Shown: positions 34,613 to 45,029 of the stretch, in pieces | Position numbering within the stretch: the first letter of the stretch is position 1 | Layout of the letters: each line of letters begins with the position of its first letter | Translations under genes and position numbers: made by a program | Assembly (NCBI RefSeq): GCF_007197735.1 | Contig: NZ_CP041637.1 | Span: 3,753,001-3,817,000 of the forward strand | From: Formosa sediminum | GTDB taxonomy: Bacteria > Bacteroidota > Bacteroidia > Flavobacteriales > Flavobacteriaceae | DNA: 64,000 nucleotides | Reading direction: 5' to 3' | Notes under the pieces: model-generated | What the model was told of the DNA's origin: nothing | Databases searched by the model: none | Seen by the model: only the letters and a program-made list of their open reading frames with translations

Positions 34613-36127
34613 TTAATAATTTGGATTTTGAACCAGTAGTGTATTTTCCAATTCTGACAAAGGAATTGGTAAAATTTCATTCTTACCAGCCACAAAACCT
34701 CTGTTTGCTAAAGTAGTAGCTGCTTTACCTGTTCTTACTAAATCATACCATCTATGTCCTTCTCCAGCCAATTCTAAACGACGTTCGTTCATAATAGCAT
34801 CTAGGGATACAGGAACAGAAGGTAAACCAACTCTTGCTCTAACAGCATCAAGTAAAGCTTGAGCGCGTGGTCCAACACCACCTAGAGCTTCTGCTTCTAA
34901 TAAATATGTATCTGCTAAACGCATCATATACGTATGTTGTTTGTAATTCAATTCAGTAGCACCACCACCAGTTGACCTATCTGATGTATATGGCATGAAT
35001 TTTTTTAGAAAGTACCCTGTGTTTTGATAACTAGCTTCGTATTGTACCTGTCCAGCATCTTCATAAGCTTGTATATTTTCAATAGTAGCATCAAATCTTG
35101 GGTCACCTTCAAGCGCATCATATAAACTTTGAGTTATGATATTAAATCCCCATCCGGCTGCATAATCTGGAGCAGTAGAACCTTGTGTACGAATATACCC
35201 TCTTGGCCCAACCATAACATTTAGACTATTCCCTTCATCATCACTAGCACCCCAGAACCACCAATCGGCATTACTTTTATCTGTATGTGCAATTTCAATT
35301 ATAGACTCACTGTGATAATTATTACCAACTACCCACAAATCAGAAAAATTATCTAGTAATTTATACCCATAAGGACTTGTTGTGCCAGGCGTACCATTTA
35401 CCTCTGCAAATTGTGAAGCTGCTTCATCATTTTTACCTTGATATAAATATACCTTACCTAAAAGCGCAATAGCAGCACCTTGTGTTAAACGTCCCGCTTC
35501 ACTAGCTAAATCCAAAGTTACAGGAAGGTCTGATATAGCGTCAAGTAAATCGGTTTCTATTTGTGCATAAACATCGCTAGGATCTGCCTGTGTTACATTA
35601 TAAATTTCATCTGTACTTAGCGGCGATGTAATTAAAGGGATATTCTTAAAAAGCCTTACTAATTCAAAATAATAAATAGCTCTTAATGCTTTACTTTCTG
35701 CCGTAAATCTTGCCTTTGTCTCTTCTGACATATCTACATCTGGCAACTTAGTTAATAAGGTATTTGCTCTAAAGATTCCTTGATAGAAATCACTCCAATA
35801 ACTTGTTGCAACGTTTGATTCGCTTATGGTGTAATTAGAAAATGCCTGAAATTGAGGACCATCTGAAGAACTACCTCCTCCTGCATAATGATCATCTGAC
35901 CCCGAATTTAATAATGCTATCATATTTTCAAATCCTCGAGATTGCTTACCAATAACATCGTAAACAGCTACTAGACCAGAATAAGCTTCATCCTCATTAG
36001 AGTAATAATTTTCTTCTAAAGTCGTACCTTTAGGTTCAACTTCTAAAAATTCTTCACTACAAGATACCATAAGTATGATTATTGGCAGAACCATACTCAT
36101 ACTCCATATATTTTTTAATTTTTTCAT
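34613..36127 (-). CDS. SusD-type surface lipoprotein (locus C)
   Basis: A 504-residue SusD protein with lipobox VSC (Cys 23) followed by SEEFLEVEPKGTT. Family features: RAIYYFELVRLFKNIPLI, LGKVYLYQGKNDEAASQFAEV, YMMRLADTYLLEAEALGG, and the C-terminal NERRLELAGEGHRWYDLVRTG motif with ILPIPLSELENT. It starts 13 bases after susC. It should bind beta-glucan chains and close over the SusC barrel. Confidence 0.95.
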   Translation of the reverse strand: MKKLKNIWSMSMVLPIIILMVSCSEEFLEVEPKGTTLEENYYSNEDEAYSGLVAVYDVIGKQSRGFENMIALLNSGSDDHYAGGGSSSDGPQFQAFSNYTISESNVATSYWSDFYQGIFRANTLLTKLPDVDMSEETKARFTAESKALRAIYYFELVRLFKNIPLITSPLSTDEIYNVTQADPSDVYAQIETDLLDAISDLPVTLDLASEAGRLTQGAAIALLGKVYLYQGKNDEAASQFAEVNGTPGTTSPYGYKLLDNFSDLWVVGNNYHSESIIEIAHTDKSNADWWFWGASDDEGNSLNVMVGPRGYIRTQGSTAPDYAAGWGFNIITQSLYDALEGDPRFDATIENIQAYEDAGQVQYEASYQNTGYFLKKFMPYTSDRSTGGGATELNYKQHTYMMRLADTYLLEAEALGGVGPRAQALLDAVRARVGLPSVPVSLDAIMNERRLELAGEGHRWYDLVRTGKAATTLANRGFVAGKNEILPIPLSELENTLLVQNPNY

Positions 36128-36140
36128 ATCTCTATAAATT

Positions 36141-39100
36141 TTAAAATTGTAAGTTAATCCCTATTTGGTTTGTAACAGCTTGTGGATAGTAACCTCGGTC
36201 TATACCTAGAACACCTCCACCTATTTCAGGATCATAACCACTATATTTTGTAAATGTTAATAGGTTTTCTGAAGTGAGGTAAACTCTTAATTTACTTACA
36301 CCATATTTATTTAATACTTCCGATGGAAGCGTATACCCTATTTGTATGGTCTTAAATCTCAAATAATCACCATCTTCTAGATAAAAATCTGAAGGATTAG
36401 AAAAGTTATTATTAGTATCGTTTGTGGTTAATCTTGGATATGAATTAGATGTACCTTCGCCAACCCATCTACCCAAAGCCGACGTTTGGTAATTAGCATT
36501 TTCTACATCTAATCTTCTTAAAGCTTGGAAAATTTTATTACCACTAGCCCCTTGGCAGAATACCATTAAATCGAAATTTTTATAATCCATATTTACAGTA
36601 AATCCGAAGGTTATTTTTGGTATGGAACTACCCAAAAAATCTCTATCATCTGAATCTATATTGCCATCATCATCTAAATCTTTCCACTTAAAATCTCCTG
36701 GTTTAGCATTGGGTTGAATTACGACTCCATTAGAATTAACATAGTTATCAATTTCTGCTTGATTTTGAAAAATACCATTGGTTCTAAAACCATAAAACGA
36801 ATTAACTGGTTGCCCTACTTGTGTTCTTGTAATAGGATAAGTACTGGATTGAATGGTTTCTCCTCCAGACAGAAATTCTACCCCATTACCTAAAAAGGTT
36901 ACCGTATTTTCTAAGAATGACACGTTACCGTTTAGTGATAAATTAAAATTATTAAAGCTCTTACTGTATCCTAATTCTAGATCTATACCAGTATTCTCCA
37001 TGTCGGCAACATTACCTGTAGGACTTCCTACTGCCCCAACATATCCCGGTATAGTAACACTTTGCAGAATACCTGTAGTCTCTTTTTTATACCAATCAAA
37101 TGCTACTGAAAAATTATTGAATAATCTGGTATCGAAACCAATATTTAGCTGACTTGTTTCTTCCCATTTTAAATCTGGATTAGATGGTGCGTCTGGACTA
37201 TTACCAATAACTACCGATCCAGAGGTTCCTATAGTGTAATTTCTACCACCACTTACGGTTGATAAATATTGAAAATCTCCAATAGCATCACTACCAGTTA
37301 TCCCATATCCTCCTCTAATTTTTAACTGATTTACTACGTCATTATCTTTCCAAAAATCTTCTTTAGAAGGTACCCATCCTGCCGAAAACGATGGAAAAAA
37401 ACCATACTTATTATTGGCTCCAAATCGTGAAGATCCATCGCGTCTCATAATTGCTGTTAGCAAATATTTTTCACTATAATTATAAGTTAATCTAGAAAAC
37501 AATGAGGTTACTTTGTGCTCATTACCCGTATAGGCAGAAGCTGTAATTTGGTCTGTTGACACACTATAATTAAAGGATGCATCCTTATAATTATCTACAG
37601 GAATATCAAAATAAGTTACTGTTTCTCCAGAGGAAATATTGTCAACATATGCACCTTGACCAAGTAGGACACTAAAATTATGGTTTCCTAACGTTTTTTC
37701 ATAAGATAACGTGTTTTCAATATTCCAACCAAAACCTTTATTTGTAGATCTTGATATGTTATTTTGTGTTGTTATTAATGAAGCATTTAAATAAGACACT
37801 GGCGTATAACTCTCACTTCCCCAATACGCTAATTTTCCTCCTAAAGTACTTCTAAATTTTAAGCCTTCAATAGGTTCAAATTCAAGATATGCGTTTCCTA
37901 CAAAATTATCTGCCCAACTATAATTTCCCATTTGGGTTTGTTGATATGCTAATGGATTGGACATTTCTTGTGCAACTAAGCTAGAAATCCCATAAGGGTT
38001 TCCGTTAGAATCTCTCCAAATTCCATTATTTGTATAAGGTGCTTGATTGGTTAGGACGGGATCTGTTTCTACAATAGGTGTTAACGGGTCTAAATTTATG
38101 GCAGAAGACAAAGGGCCTCCAAACTCACTATTAGTATTTCCAATACCTTTGGTTTTTTCATTTGAATATGCAACCGTCTGTCCGAAACGAATTTTATCAG
38201 TAATATTATGTGTTGAATTTAATCGAATATTTTTTCTTGTATAATTTGAGATGTCACTCAAGACTATACCTTCTTGATCCGTATATCCAAATGAAGCATA
38301 AAATTTAGAAATATCGTTACCTCCGCTCAAGCTAAATTCATGACTCACTCTTTTAGCACTATCGTTAAAAATTACAGATTGCCAATCGGTACCTTTACCA
38401 AACGAGGCTGGATCTGAAAATAATATACCACCTCCACCATTCACAGATTTCTCATTTAATAATGTAGCATATTCTGTTGCATTTAATAAATCTAATTGTT
38501 TCGCAGCAGATGATATTCCTGTATACCCATTATAATTTACACTTAGTTTTCCAGATTTTCCTTTTTTGGTAGTAATAAGAATCACTCCTGTTGCAGCACG
38601 GGCACCGTAAATAGCCTGAGATGCAGCATCTTTTAACACCTCTACAGATTCTATATCTGATTGGTTTAAATACCCTATACCTCCAGAATCTACCACAACA
38701 CCATCTACAACCCACAAAGGTTCGTTGCTACCTAATGTAGTAACTCCTCTAACCCTTACTGTAGAAGATGAACCTGGTTGTCCTGAGTTAGCAGCAATGG
38801 TTACACCTGATACTCTACCTTGTAAGGTTTGCTCTACTCTTGTTATAGGTAAATCTTCAAGTTCACTTTGTTTAACTCCAGAAATAGCTCCGGTAACAAC
38901 ACTCTTTTTTTGAGTACCATATCCCACAACTACAACTTCATCCAGTTCAGACAAATCTTCGCTTAAAGAAATTGTTAATGCAGCACTGTCTTTAATAACA
39001 ACTTCTTGAGTAGCGTATCCAATATAGCTAAAAGATAAGATGTCTCCTACTTCTGCATTTATAGTAAATGCACCATCAAAATCGGTTACTGTGCCTTCAC

Positions 39101-39254
39101 TAGTTCCCTCTTTAATTACGTTTACACCAGGAATAGGGAATCCTGTTTCATCATTTACAATTCCATTTATAGTTATCTCTTGAGCAAAAGAAAACCATGT
39201 TGAAAGAATAAATAAAATCGCGAACGACTTTAGTTTCAAATTGTTTTTTTTCAT
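36141..39254 (-). CDS. SusC-type TonB-dependent receptor (locus C, no STN domain)
   Basis: A 1037-residue receptor: signal peptide (SFAILFILSTWFSFAQ), a CarboxypepD_reg-like domain (GFPIPGVNVIKEGTSEGTVT), a TonB box at LDEVVVVGYGTQKK (about 103-116), a plug with LKDAASQAIYGARAATGVI and a barrel ending NQIGINLQF. Unlike the SusC genes of loci A, B and E it has no STN domain and no FecI/FecR pair, in keeping with control by the SusR-like protein upstream. Predicted ligand: beta-glucan oligosaccharides, from the enzymes in the operon. Confidence 0.95.
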   Translation of the reverse strand: MKKNNLKLKSFAILFILSTWFSFAQEITINGIVNDETGFPIPGVNVIKEGTSEGTVTDFDGAFTINAEVGDILSFSYIGYATQEVVIKDSAALTISLSEDLSELDEVVVVGYGTQKKSVVTGAISGVKQSELEDLPITRVEQTLQGRVSGVTIAANSGQPGSSSTVRVRGVTTLGSNEPLWVVDGVVVDSGGIGYLNQSDIESVEVLKDAASQAIYGARAATGVILITTKKGKSGKLSVNYNGYTGISSAAKQLDLLNATEYATLLNEKSVNGGGGILFSDPASFGKGTDWQSVIFNDSAKRVSHEFSLSGGNDISKFYASFGYTDQEGIVLSDISNYTRKNIRLNSTHNITDKIRFGQTVAYSNEKTKGIGNTNSEFGGPLSSAINLDPLTPIVETDPVLTNQAPYTNNGIWRDSNGNPYGISSLVAQEMSNPLAYQQTQMGNYSWADNFVGNAYLEFEPIEGLKFRSTLGGKLAYWGSESYTPVSYLNASLITTQNNISRSTNKGFGWNIENTLSYEKTLGNHNFSVLLGQGAYVDNISSGETVTYFDIPVDNYKDASFNYSVSTDQITASAYTGNEHKVTSLFSRLTYNYSEKYLLTAIMRRDGSSRFGANNKYGFFPSFSAGWVPSKEDFWKDNDVVNQLKIRGGYGITGSDAIGDFQYLSTVSGGRNYTIGTSGSVVIGNSPDAPSNPDLKWEETSQLNIGFDTRLFNNFSVAFDWYKKETTGILQSVTIPGYVGAVGSPTGNVADMENTGIDLELGYSKSFNNFNLSLNGNVSFLENTVTFLGNGVEFLSGGETIQSSTYPITRTQVGQPVNSFYGFRTNGIFQNQAEIDNYVNSNGVVIQPNAKPGDFKWKDLDDDGNIDSDDRDFLGSSIPKITFGFTVNMDYKNFDLMVFCQGASGNKIFQALRRLDVENANYQTSALGRWVGEGTSNSYPRLTTNDTNNNFSNPSDFYLEDGDYLRFKTIQIGYTLPSEVLNKYGVSKLRVYLTSENLLTFTKYSGYDPEIGGGVLGIDRGYYPQAVTNQIGINLQF

Positions 39255-39326
39255 GTTTTAGTTTAGTTTCGTTTGTAGCCATCAAATCATTGAAGCATGA
39301 AACAAATTAAACCAAGTCATAAACAA

Positions 39327-39344
39327 AGTACAACCCTATGTACT
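39327..39344. promoter_or_regulatory. Inverted repeat upstream of susC (possible operator)
   Basis: AGTAC, 8 bases, GTACT, about 75 bases before the susC start and between the SusR-like gene and susC. An inverted repeat here could bind the SusR-like regulator, but I found no second copy to support it. Confidence 0.25.
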
Positions 39345-39530
39345 AAATAAGTAGATTTAATATAGCTAAAAAAACAATTAAAACACTGTAAAACAAATAT
39401 TTAGATTTTTTATAAATTGAAAAAAAAGTAGTAAAATTGTTATAAAAACAAAGACAAAACGAGATATTTTACCTAAACTAGATTAATAAAAAGTGAATTT
39501 TAAAGACCCTATTATGATTTAATACTAAAA

Positions 39531-41186
39531 TTACATTATTTTTTTTACCATATCCTCAAACTCTTCTCTATCTTTAGCATTGTTTCTTACCTTAACTCTA
39601 TAATTGTAAATAGTGTTAACTGAGTACCTTAAGATTTTAGAGATTTTAGAACTATTTACAATGCCTAATCTAATTAAAGCAAAAATTCGTAATTCTACCG
39701 TTAAGGTATTTTCTTTTTTAATCACAATTTTACCTTCATCTTTTAGCAACTCATTAAATCCTTCAATAAAGTTTGGATAGATGTGTAAAAACGATTTATC
39801 GAAATTAGTATAGAATAATTTTAACTCGTCGTCTACAATATTTTTAGATTTTACCAATTCTAGCAAATCATTAGTTTTATTGGTTACAATATATTTTCGA
39901 ACATTTTTTCTGTAGTTATCTAATTTGTCTATATACTCGGAGTATAGATTTAAAAATGTCCCAACGTATTGTTCTTTAATAGTATCTACAGCAGACAATT
40001 CATTATATAATCGTTTTAAATCGTTATTAGAGTTATTTAATTGTTCGTTTAGATCTTTTAATTGCAAATTAGCAGTTTTTAAATGCTCGCGTCCCAACTT
40101 TATTTTATTGAATTGTTTAAAAATAAAAAATAAAGCCAAGGCTAAAATTAGTGAGAGTATACTAATAAAAATGATTTGTTTTTTAAGTCGATTATTCTGC
40201 TTTACATTTTTGATTTCATACGATTTTGCAATTACTGGTAGTACATTTGATATGTCTAAAAATCGTAATTTAGAGTTGTAAAATTTGGCATCTTCAAAAG
40301 TAAAACTAATGTAATTATGGGCTTTATCTACATCTCCTTCTTCAAAAAGTATAACTGCCAAATTTGACATTGAGGCATTATCTTTTACTGAAGCTTGAAT
40401 ATCCGAGATCGCAGATAAAATCAAATATTTTTTTTGATTTATTCTATTTCCTTCTATTTCATAACTCATATAAGAGCGATCAAAAGCTACCATTGCAAAA
40501 TCTCGCGTTCCCATTTTTGCTAAAGACAGTCGTTTTGTATTAATTTCTAAAGCTTTTTTATTATCATAGACATCTCTATAGTTTTGTTCAATTAATTTTA
40601 AATACAAGTCAGAATTTGGATCGAGTTTAGAAATTTGTGCATTTAAAGAATCTTTATACACATAATAAAGCTTATTATATTTTTCACTGATGTTTTTAAC
40701 GGTAGAAATGGTTCTAAGCTCTGAATAACATCGTTTATATGTAGAATAATATTCTCTAATTAATTCATCAGATAGATTTTTAGACGAGATGTCTTCAAGT
40801 AATTTTATAGATTCGTCGTACCGTCCAGATGTCGCCAAAAGTTTCGCTAGCCTTAAAGTAGATTCGTTTATAAAATAAGAATTACCAATTTTTTTTGCAA
40901 TGGCTAAATTCTCTTCAATATAATAGAGTGTTGAATCAAAACTATAATATTCATATTCGTTGATTAACTTTTTAGTTAAGAAATATTGATTTTCTAGTGA
41001 TACATTTGGTTCAGAAAAAAGTACTTTTAGATTGGTAATACGCTGTTCTTTGGCTTGATCGTAAATATCTCTTTTAGCCATTTCATGTTCCAATTTTACA
41101 ATTAACGAATCTAATTCGTTAGAAGCATATATTGGATTCACTACATTAAATAGAATTGCTAATAGAAGTGTTTTATAGATTGTCAT
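39531..41186 (-). CDS. SusR-like membrane-spanning transcriptional regulator (locus C)
   Basis: A 551-residue protein with the layout of SusR/DUF6377-type regulators of Bacteroidota: signal peptide (to about residue 21), a periplasmic TPR-like helical region (about 25-330), one membrane segment (338-358, IIFISILSLILALALFFIF), a coiled coil (about 365-400) and a C-terminal cytoplasmic helix-turn-helix (about 505-551, FALIRLGIVNSSKISKIL and YSVNTIYNYRVKVR). It would sense oligosaccharide in the periplasm and activate the susCD operon that starts 276 bases downstream. It is the likely master regulator of locus C. Confidence 0.85.
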   Translation of the reverse strand: MTIYKTLLLAILFNVVNPIYASNELDSLIVKLEHEMAKRDIYDQAKEQRITNLKVLFSEPNVSLENQYFLTKKLINEYEYYSFDSTLYYIEENLAIAKKIGNSYFINESTLRLAKLLATSGRYDESIKLLEDISSKNLSDELIREYYSTYKRCYSELRTISTVKNISEKYNKLYYVYKDSLNAQISKLDPNSDLYLKLIEQNYRDVYDNKKALEINTKRLSLAKMGTRDFAMVAFDRSYMSYEIEGNRINQKKYLILSAISDIQASVKDNASMSNLAVILFEEGDVDKAHNYISFTFEDAKFYNSKLRFLDISNVLPVIAKSYEIKNVKQNNRLKKQIIFISILSLILALALFFIFKQFNKIKLGREHLKTANLQLKDLNEQLNNSNNDLKRLYNELSAVDTIKEQYVGTFLNLYSEYIDKLDNYRKNVRKYIVTNKTNDLLELVKSKNIVDDELKLFYTNFDKSFLHIYPNFIEGFNELLKDEGKIVIKKENTLTVELRIFALIRLGIVNSSKISKILRYSVNTIYNYRVKVRNNAKDREEFEDMVKKIM

Positions 41187-42156
41187 AGATTGTTCAGCAG
41201 GATAGAAATGTTTAAAAAAGTTTAAATTTCACAAAAAAAACATTAAAATTAATAATGATTCTATGTATTATGTGTTTTTTATAACTAAAAAATACATATT
41301 TAATAAGATACTAAATCTAATAATTTGCAATAAACATACAAAATCTTATTTACACATAGTGTAATTAGAGCGATGTACGATTATATTATTATATACTCAT
41401 ATATCCTTGAAAAATTACTCTTATACCCAAAATGGATACTGATCTTATCAAGAAAGTGATCCCTAATTTTTTTTCCTCATTCATAATTATAAGAATATTT
41501 ATAAACTAAATATTTACTTTAAATATAACACATAGTAATATCAAAATTGAAATGTCAAAAAAATCAACAAGATTTAACAACGTAAACTAAAGCAATCAGA
41601 AATTTTAGTAAAAGAACAGAAACAACATTTTCACACCTCTGTTATGAGTTTATGATTCATAAAAAATATATGCTTTTTTAAAGTATAAAGCAAAAATACG
41701 TTCTAAAATAATTACAATAATGATAATTGAATTCATCAATAGATTATGTATTTATAATGACTTAAAAATTATTATTATCTAATTATACCCTTAATTAAAT
41801 AACGCATGTAAATTATCTGAAAATGCAATTATAATACGTACGTATTCACGTTTCAAGACAAGACAACGAATTTAAACTAAAAATTAGATCTAACAAGACA
41901 GCCTTTTGTTTTAAAGGACACTTACAAAAGAGAAGTGATAAATTTCATGTAGAGGAATTATATTTTTTTTTGATTTTAAATCCATCTGTTCTTTAAATAT
42001 ACGATTAAACAGCACGAATTAATTACCTCATATCAACCTAAACTTTATGTTTTTTTTAAGACTTGTGTTAATAAAAAACAAAAAAAAATGAATTTCGTCA
42101 TCCAAAAAACGAATTTCATCGTAAATCATTATATATAAATAACTAAAACCTACAAA
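41187..42156. other. Long divergent intergenic region between the SusR-like and PL7 genes
   Basis: About 970 bases of AT-rich sequence with no open frame I can support. It must hold the promoters of the SusR-like gene (minus) and the alginate lyase gene (plus). No conserved element, terminator or repeat was identified. Confidence 0.5.
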
Positions 42157-44517
42157 ATGAAACAAAAATTACGAGTGCCAAGACACATGAGGAAACTATT
42201 AAAATGTTTTATAACTGGTCTGATGTTTTCGGTTACATTTATTAGTCAAGTGAATGCTCAAAGTAATTTGGTGCCCTCTGACTTATTAAATGCATGGAAT
42301 TCTAACACAGAAAATAATACAACTTATGCGCATTGCGAACAATGGAAAATTACTTATCCAACAAGTGATGAAGATAAAACGTTATGCGGAGAAGATAACA
42401 ACGAGTTTTTTTATGTAAATTCTTCAAATGATGGAATAGTATTTTATGCCCCTATACGATCTGATAATGGTACTACTCCAAATTCTAGTAATATACGTTC
42501 TGAATTAAGAGAAAGAGAAATTGATGGTGGTTCTGATAAATACTGGACTACAGAAGGTAGACATGTTATTTACGTAAAACAAGCAATTACGCACTTACCT
42601 ATTAATGTAAACAAATTAGTAGCAACACAAATTCATGGTAACAAATCTGATGGAATTGATGATGCTTTGGTTGTAAGACTAGAGGGTAAGCATCTTTTTT
42701 TAAATTTTAATGGAGGTGTTTTAAGAAGTAATGTAACTATAACTAATAATTATGAATTAGGAACTTTACATGAAGTTATTTTTGAAGTACTTGATGATAA
42801 ACATTACGTATACTATAGTGAAGATGGTAATTTGAAAGCGGCATACCAAAACGGAACTGCATCTTCTTATTTAGTAAAAGATAATGGGAATGCGGTATTG
42901 ATGGATATTGAATATGATGATGCCTATTTTAAAGTTGGTAATTACACCCAAAGTAATCCTTCAAAAGAAGGCGATGATACTGACGATCCAGATAACTATG
43001 GAGAAGTTGTTGTTTATGATATGTATGTTGATCATGCCGATGAACCTGTTATCACTCCAATTAACTGTAATGCATCAGCTCCTACAGGATTAACAGTAAC
43101 GAATGTATCGAAAACCGAAGCAACTTTAAGCTGGAATTTTAATACTACTGTAGATCACTATAACGTTAGATATAGAGAAGTAGGTAATTCTACTTGGATT
43201 ACTAAATCATCTATTACAGCAGGTAGTGTTACTTTAACAGGCCTAAATGAAGATGCAGAGTACGAATGGCAAATTAGAGCAAAATGTGCCGATGAAACGG
43301 GCTCTAATTACTCAGATGCTCAAGGTTCAAACTTTACAACAACAGAGACTGAAACAAGCTGTAATGCAACAGCTCCTACAGGATTAACAGTAACGAATGT
43401 ATCGAAAACTGAAGCAACTTTAAGCTGGAATTTTAATACTACTATAGATCACTATAATGTTAGATATAGAGAAGTAGGTAATTCTACTTGGATTACTAAA
43501 TCTTCTATTAGAACAGGAAGTGTTACTTTAACAAGCCTAAATGAAGATGCAGAGTACGAATGGCAAATTAGAGCGAAATGTGCTGATGAAAATGGTTCGA
43601 ATTATTTAGATGCTCCTGGTCCTAATTTTGAAACAACATCAAGCCCATCTTCAACAACTTGTAGCGACACACCAACAGGATTATACGTTAGTAACCTAAC
43701 CAATAATAGTGCAACTTTAAATTGGGATTATAATTCCAGTGTAAACCACTATAATGTACGTTATAAAAAAACGGGAGATTCGGATTGGAGATACATTGAG
43801 AGTATTAAAACAGGAAATGTAATGTTAACTGATGTAAATACAAGTTCTAGCTACGAATGGCAAATTAGAGCAAAATGTGAAGACGGTAGTGGTTCTGATT
43901 ATAATGATGGTCAAGGTCCTGACTTCCTACCTACTTCTTCAAACCAAAACACTGTAGTACAATCATGTAGCGACACACCAACAGGATTATATGTTAGTAA
44001 CTTAACTAGTAATAGTGTTACTTTAAATTGGGATTACTCTTCAAGTGTAAACCACTATAATGTACGTTATAAAAAAACAGGAGATTCGGATTGGAGATAC
44101 GTTGAGAGTATTAAAACAGGAAATGTAACGTTAACTGACGTTAACACTAGTTCTAGCTACGAATGGCAAATTAGAGCAAAATGTGAAGACGGTAATGGCT
44201 CTGATTATAATGATGGTCAAGGTCCTGACTTTTTACCTACATCATCAAATATAAGCTCTCAATCTTCTATTGTAGCATATACTAATTCGTCTAAAACTAA
44301 CTTAATCGTTAAAATAGATGACAATACTAACACAACAGCAGATCAGTCTATAAAAATATTTAATATTTATGGTAGATTAGTATATGAGAAATCAAATATA
44401 AATTCTTCTGATAGTCAAATTTTAAATGATATTAGTATTGAAGATGGGATATATGTAATAATGCTATTTAACAAAAATGGTGAAATTATAGAATCTAAAA
44501 AAGTTATGAAAAATTAA
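42157..44517 (+). CDS. PL7 alginate lyase with four FN3 domains and T9SS sorting domain
   Basis: A 786-residue secreted enzyme. Signal peptide to about residue 35; the PL7 (alginate lyase 2) domain at about 38-295 carries all three family motifs: RSELRE (114-119), QIH (158-160) and YFKVGNYTQ (257-265). QIH rather than QVH is usually linked to preference for guluronate-containing alginate. Four FN3 modules follow (about 304-700) in two near-identical pairs, then a C-terminal T9SS sorting domain (KIFNIYGRLVYEKSNI and GIYVIMLFNKNGE). It should cut alginate by beta-elimination outside the cell. The gene stands alone with its own terminator; no other alginate gene is in the window. Confidence 0.93.
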   Translation: MKQKLRVPRHMRKLLKCFITGLMFSVTFISQVNAQSNLVPSDLLNAWNSNTENNTTYAHCEQWKITYPTSDEDKTLCGEDNNEFFYVNSSNDGIVFYAPIRSDNGTTPNSSNIRSELREREIDGGSDKYWTTEGRHVIYVKQAITHLPINVNKLVATQIHGNKSDGIDDALVVRLEGKHLFLNFNGGVLRSNVTITNNYELGTLHEVIFEVLDDKHYVYYSEDGNLKAAYQNGTASSYLVKDNGNAVLMDIEYDDAYFKVGNYTQSNPSKEGDDTDDPDNYGEVVVYDMYVDHADEPVITPINCNASAPTGLTVTNVSKTEATLSWNFNTTVDHYNVRYREVGNSTWITKSSITAGSVTLTGLNEDAEYEWQIRAKCADETGSNYSDAQGSNFTTTETETSCNATAPTGLTVTNVSKTEATLSWNFNTTIDHYNVRYREVGNSTWITKSSIRTGSVTLTSLNEDAEYEWQIRAKCADENGSNYLDAPGPNFETTSSPSSTTCSDTPTGLYVSNLTNNSATLNWDYNSSVNHYNVRYKKTGDSDWRYIESIKTGNVMLTDVNTSSSYEWQIRAKCEDGSGSDYNDGQGPDFLPTSSNQNTVVQSCSDTPTGLYVSNLTSNSVTLNWDYSSSVNHYNVRYKKTGDSDWRYVESIKTGNVTLTDVNTSSSYEWQIRAKCEDGNGSDYNDGQGPDFLPTSSNISSQSSIVAYTNSSKTNLIVKIDDNTNTTADQSIKIFNIYGRLVYEKSNINSSDSQILNDISIEDGIYVIMLFNKNGEIIESKKVMKN
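43066..44249 (+). repeat. Tandem repeat of four FN3-encoding units (about 300 bases each)
   Basis: Units begin at TGT codons at 43066, 43360, 43660 and 43966. Units 1 and 2 are nearly identical to each other in DNA, as are units 3 and 4, while the two pairs differ, so a two-unit ancestor was probably duplicated pairwise or homogenised within pairs. All keep HYNVRY and YEWQIRAKC. Confidence 0.9.
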
Positions 44518-44552
44518 TATATAATAAATCTTATTGCTTTAATATAGTATTT

Positions 44553-44590
44553 ATAAGGCAGGTATATTTCTATAAATATACCTGCCTTAT
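44553..44590 (+). terminator. Terminator after the alginate lyase gene
   Basis: A perfect 17-pair stem (ATAAGGCAGGTATATTT and its complement) with a four-base loop, 36 bases after the stop, followed by a T-rich stretch. Confidence 0.85.
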
Positions 44591-44973
44591 TTAGTTTATA
44601 TATAATAATTAATTAGTGATTAAACTCTATTCTTTTAAATTACACAAAGTACTTCTGGATTATAAATATTTAATTCTGTGTTAAAGAATATAAATCTAAG
44701 ATAACGTAGGAGAACATAACCTCTTTTAAAAAACACTCCAAAATCAATACTTTTTATTTTAATAATTGCATTGCATAGATTTCTTATTATCTAATAATAA
44801 GAAACATAAACACATTATTTTTTACACGTATTTTACTGAGGTAAATTTTAGAACTGATGATAATAAATCTAATTAATATAAAGTCTACAATTAAGAGATG
44901 TAATAAAACTTCTGCTCATGGCTTATATAAGATTCAAAATAACGAAGATATTTTAATACACGAAAAAAGTAAT

Positions 44974-45013
44974 TAAAAAAAAGATAATTAGCCACTTAAT
45001 TAAGTGGCTAATT
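44974..45013 (-). terminator. Terminator after the S8 protease-like gene
   Basis: On the minus strand the palindrome AATTAGCCACTTAATTAAG with its matching arm (44986-45013) is followed by ATC and eight T. It lies 17 bases past the stop at 45030. Confidence 0.87.
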
Positions 45014-45029
45014 TATACTTACACATTAT

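Noticed and set aside
43066-44249. Regular repeats that could suggest a CRISPR or satellite array
   Set aside because: The units are about 300 bases, in frame, and encode FN3 domains; there are no short repeats with unique spacers.
42157-44517. Alginate utilization locus around the PL7 gene
   Set aside because: The lyase stands alone; no SusCD, PL6, PL17 or alginate catabolic gene is next to it, and the neighbouring operon is for beta-glucan.
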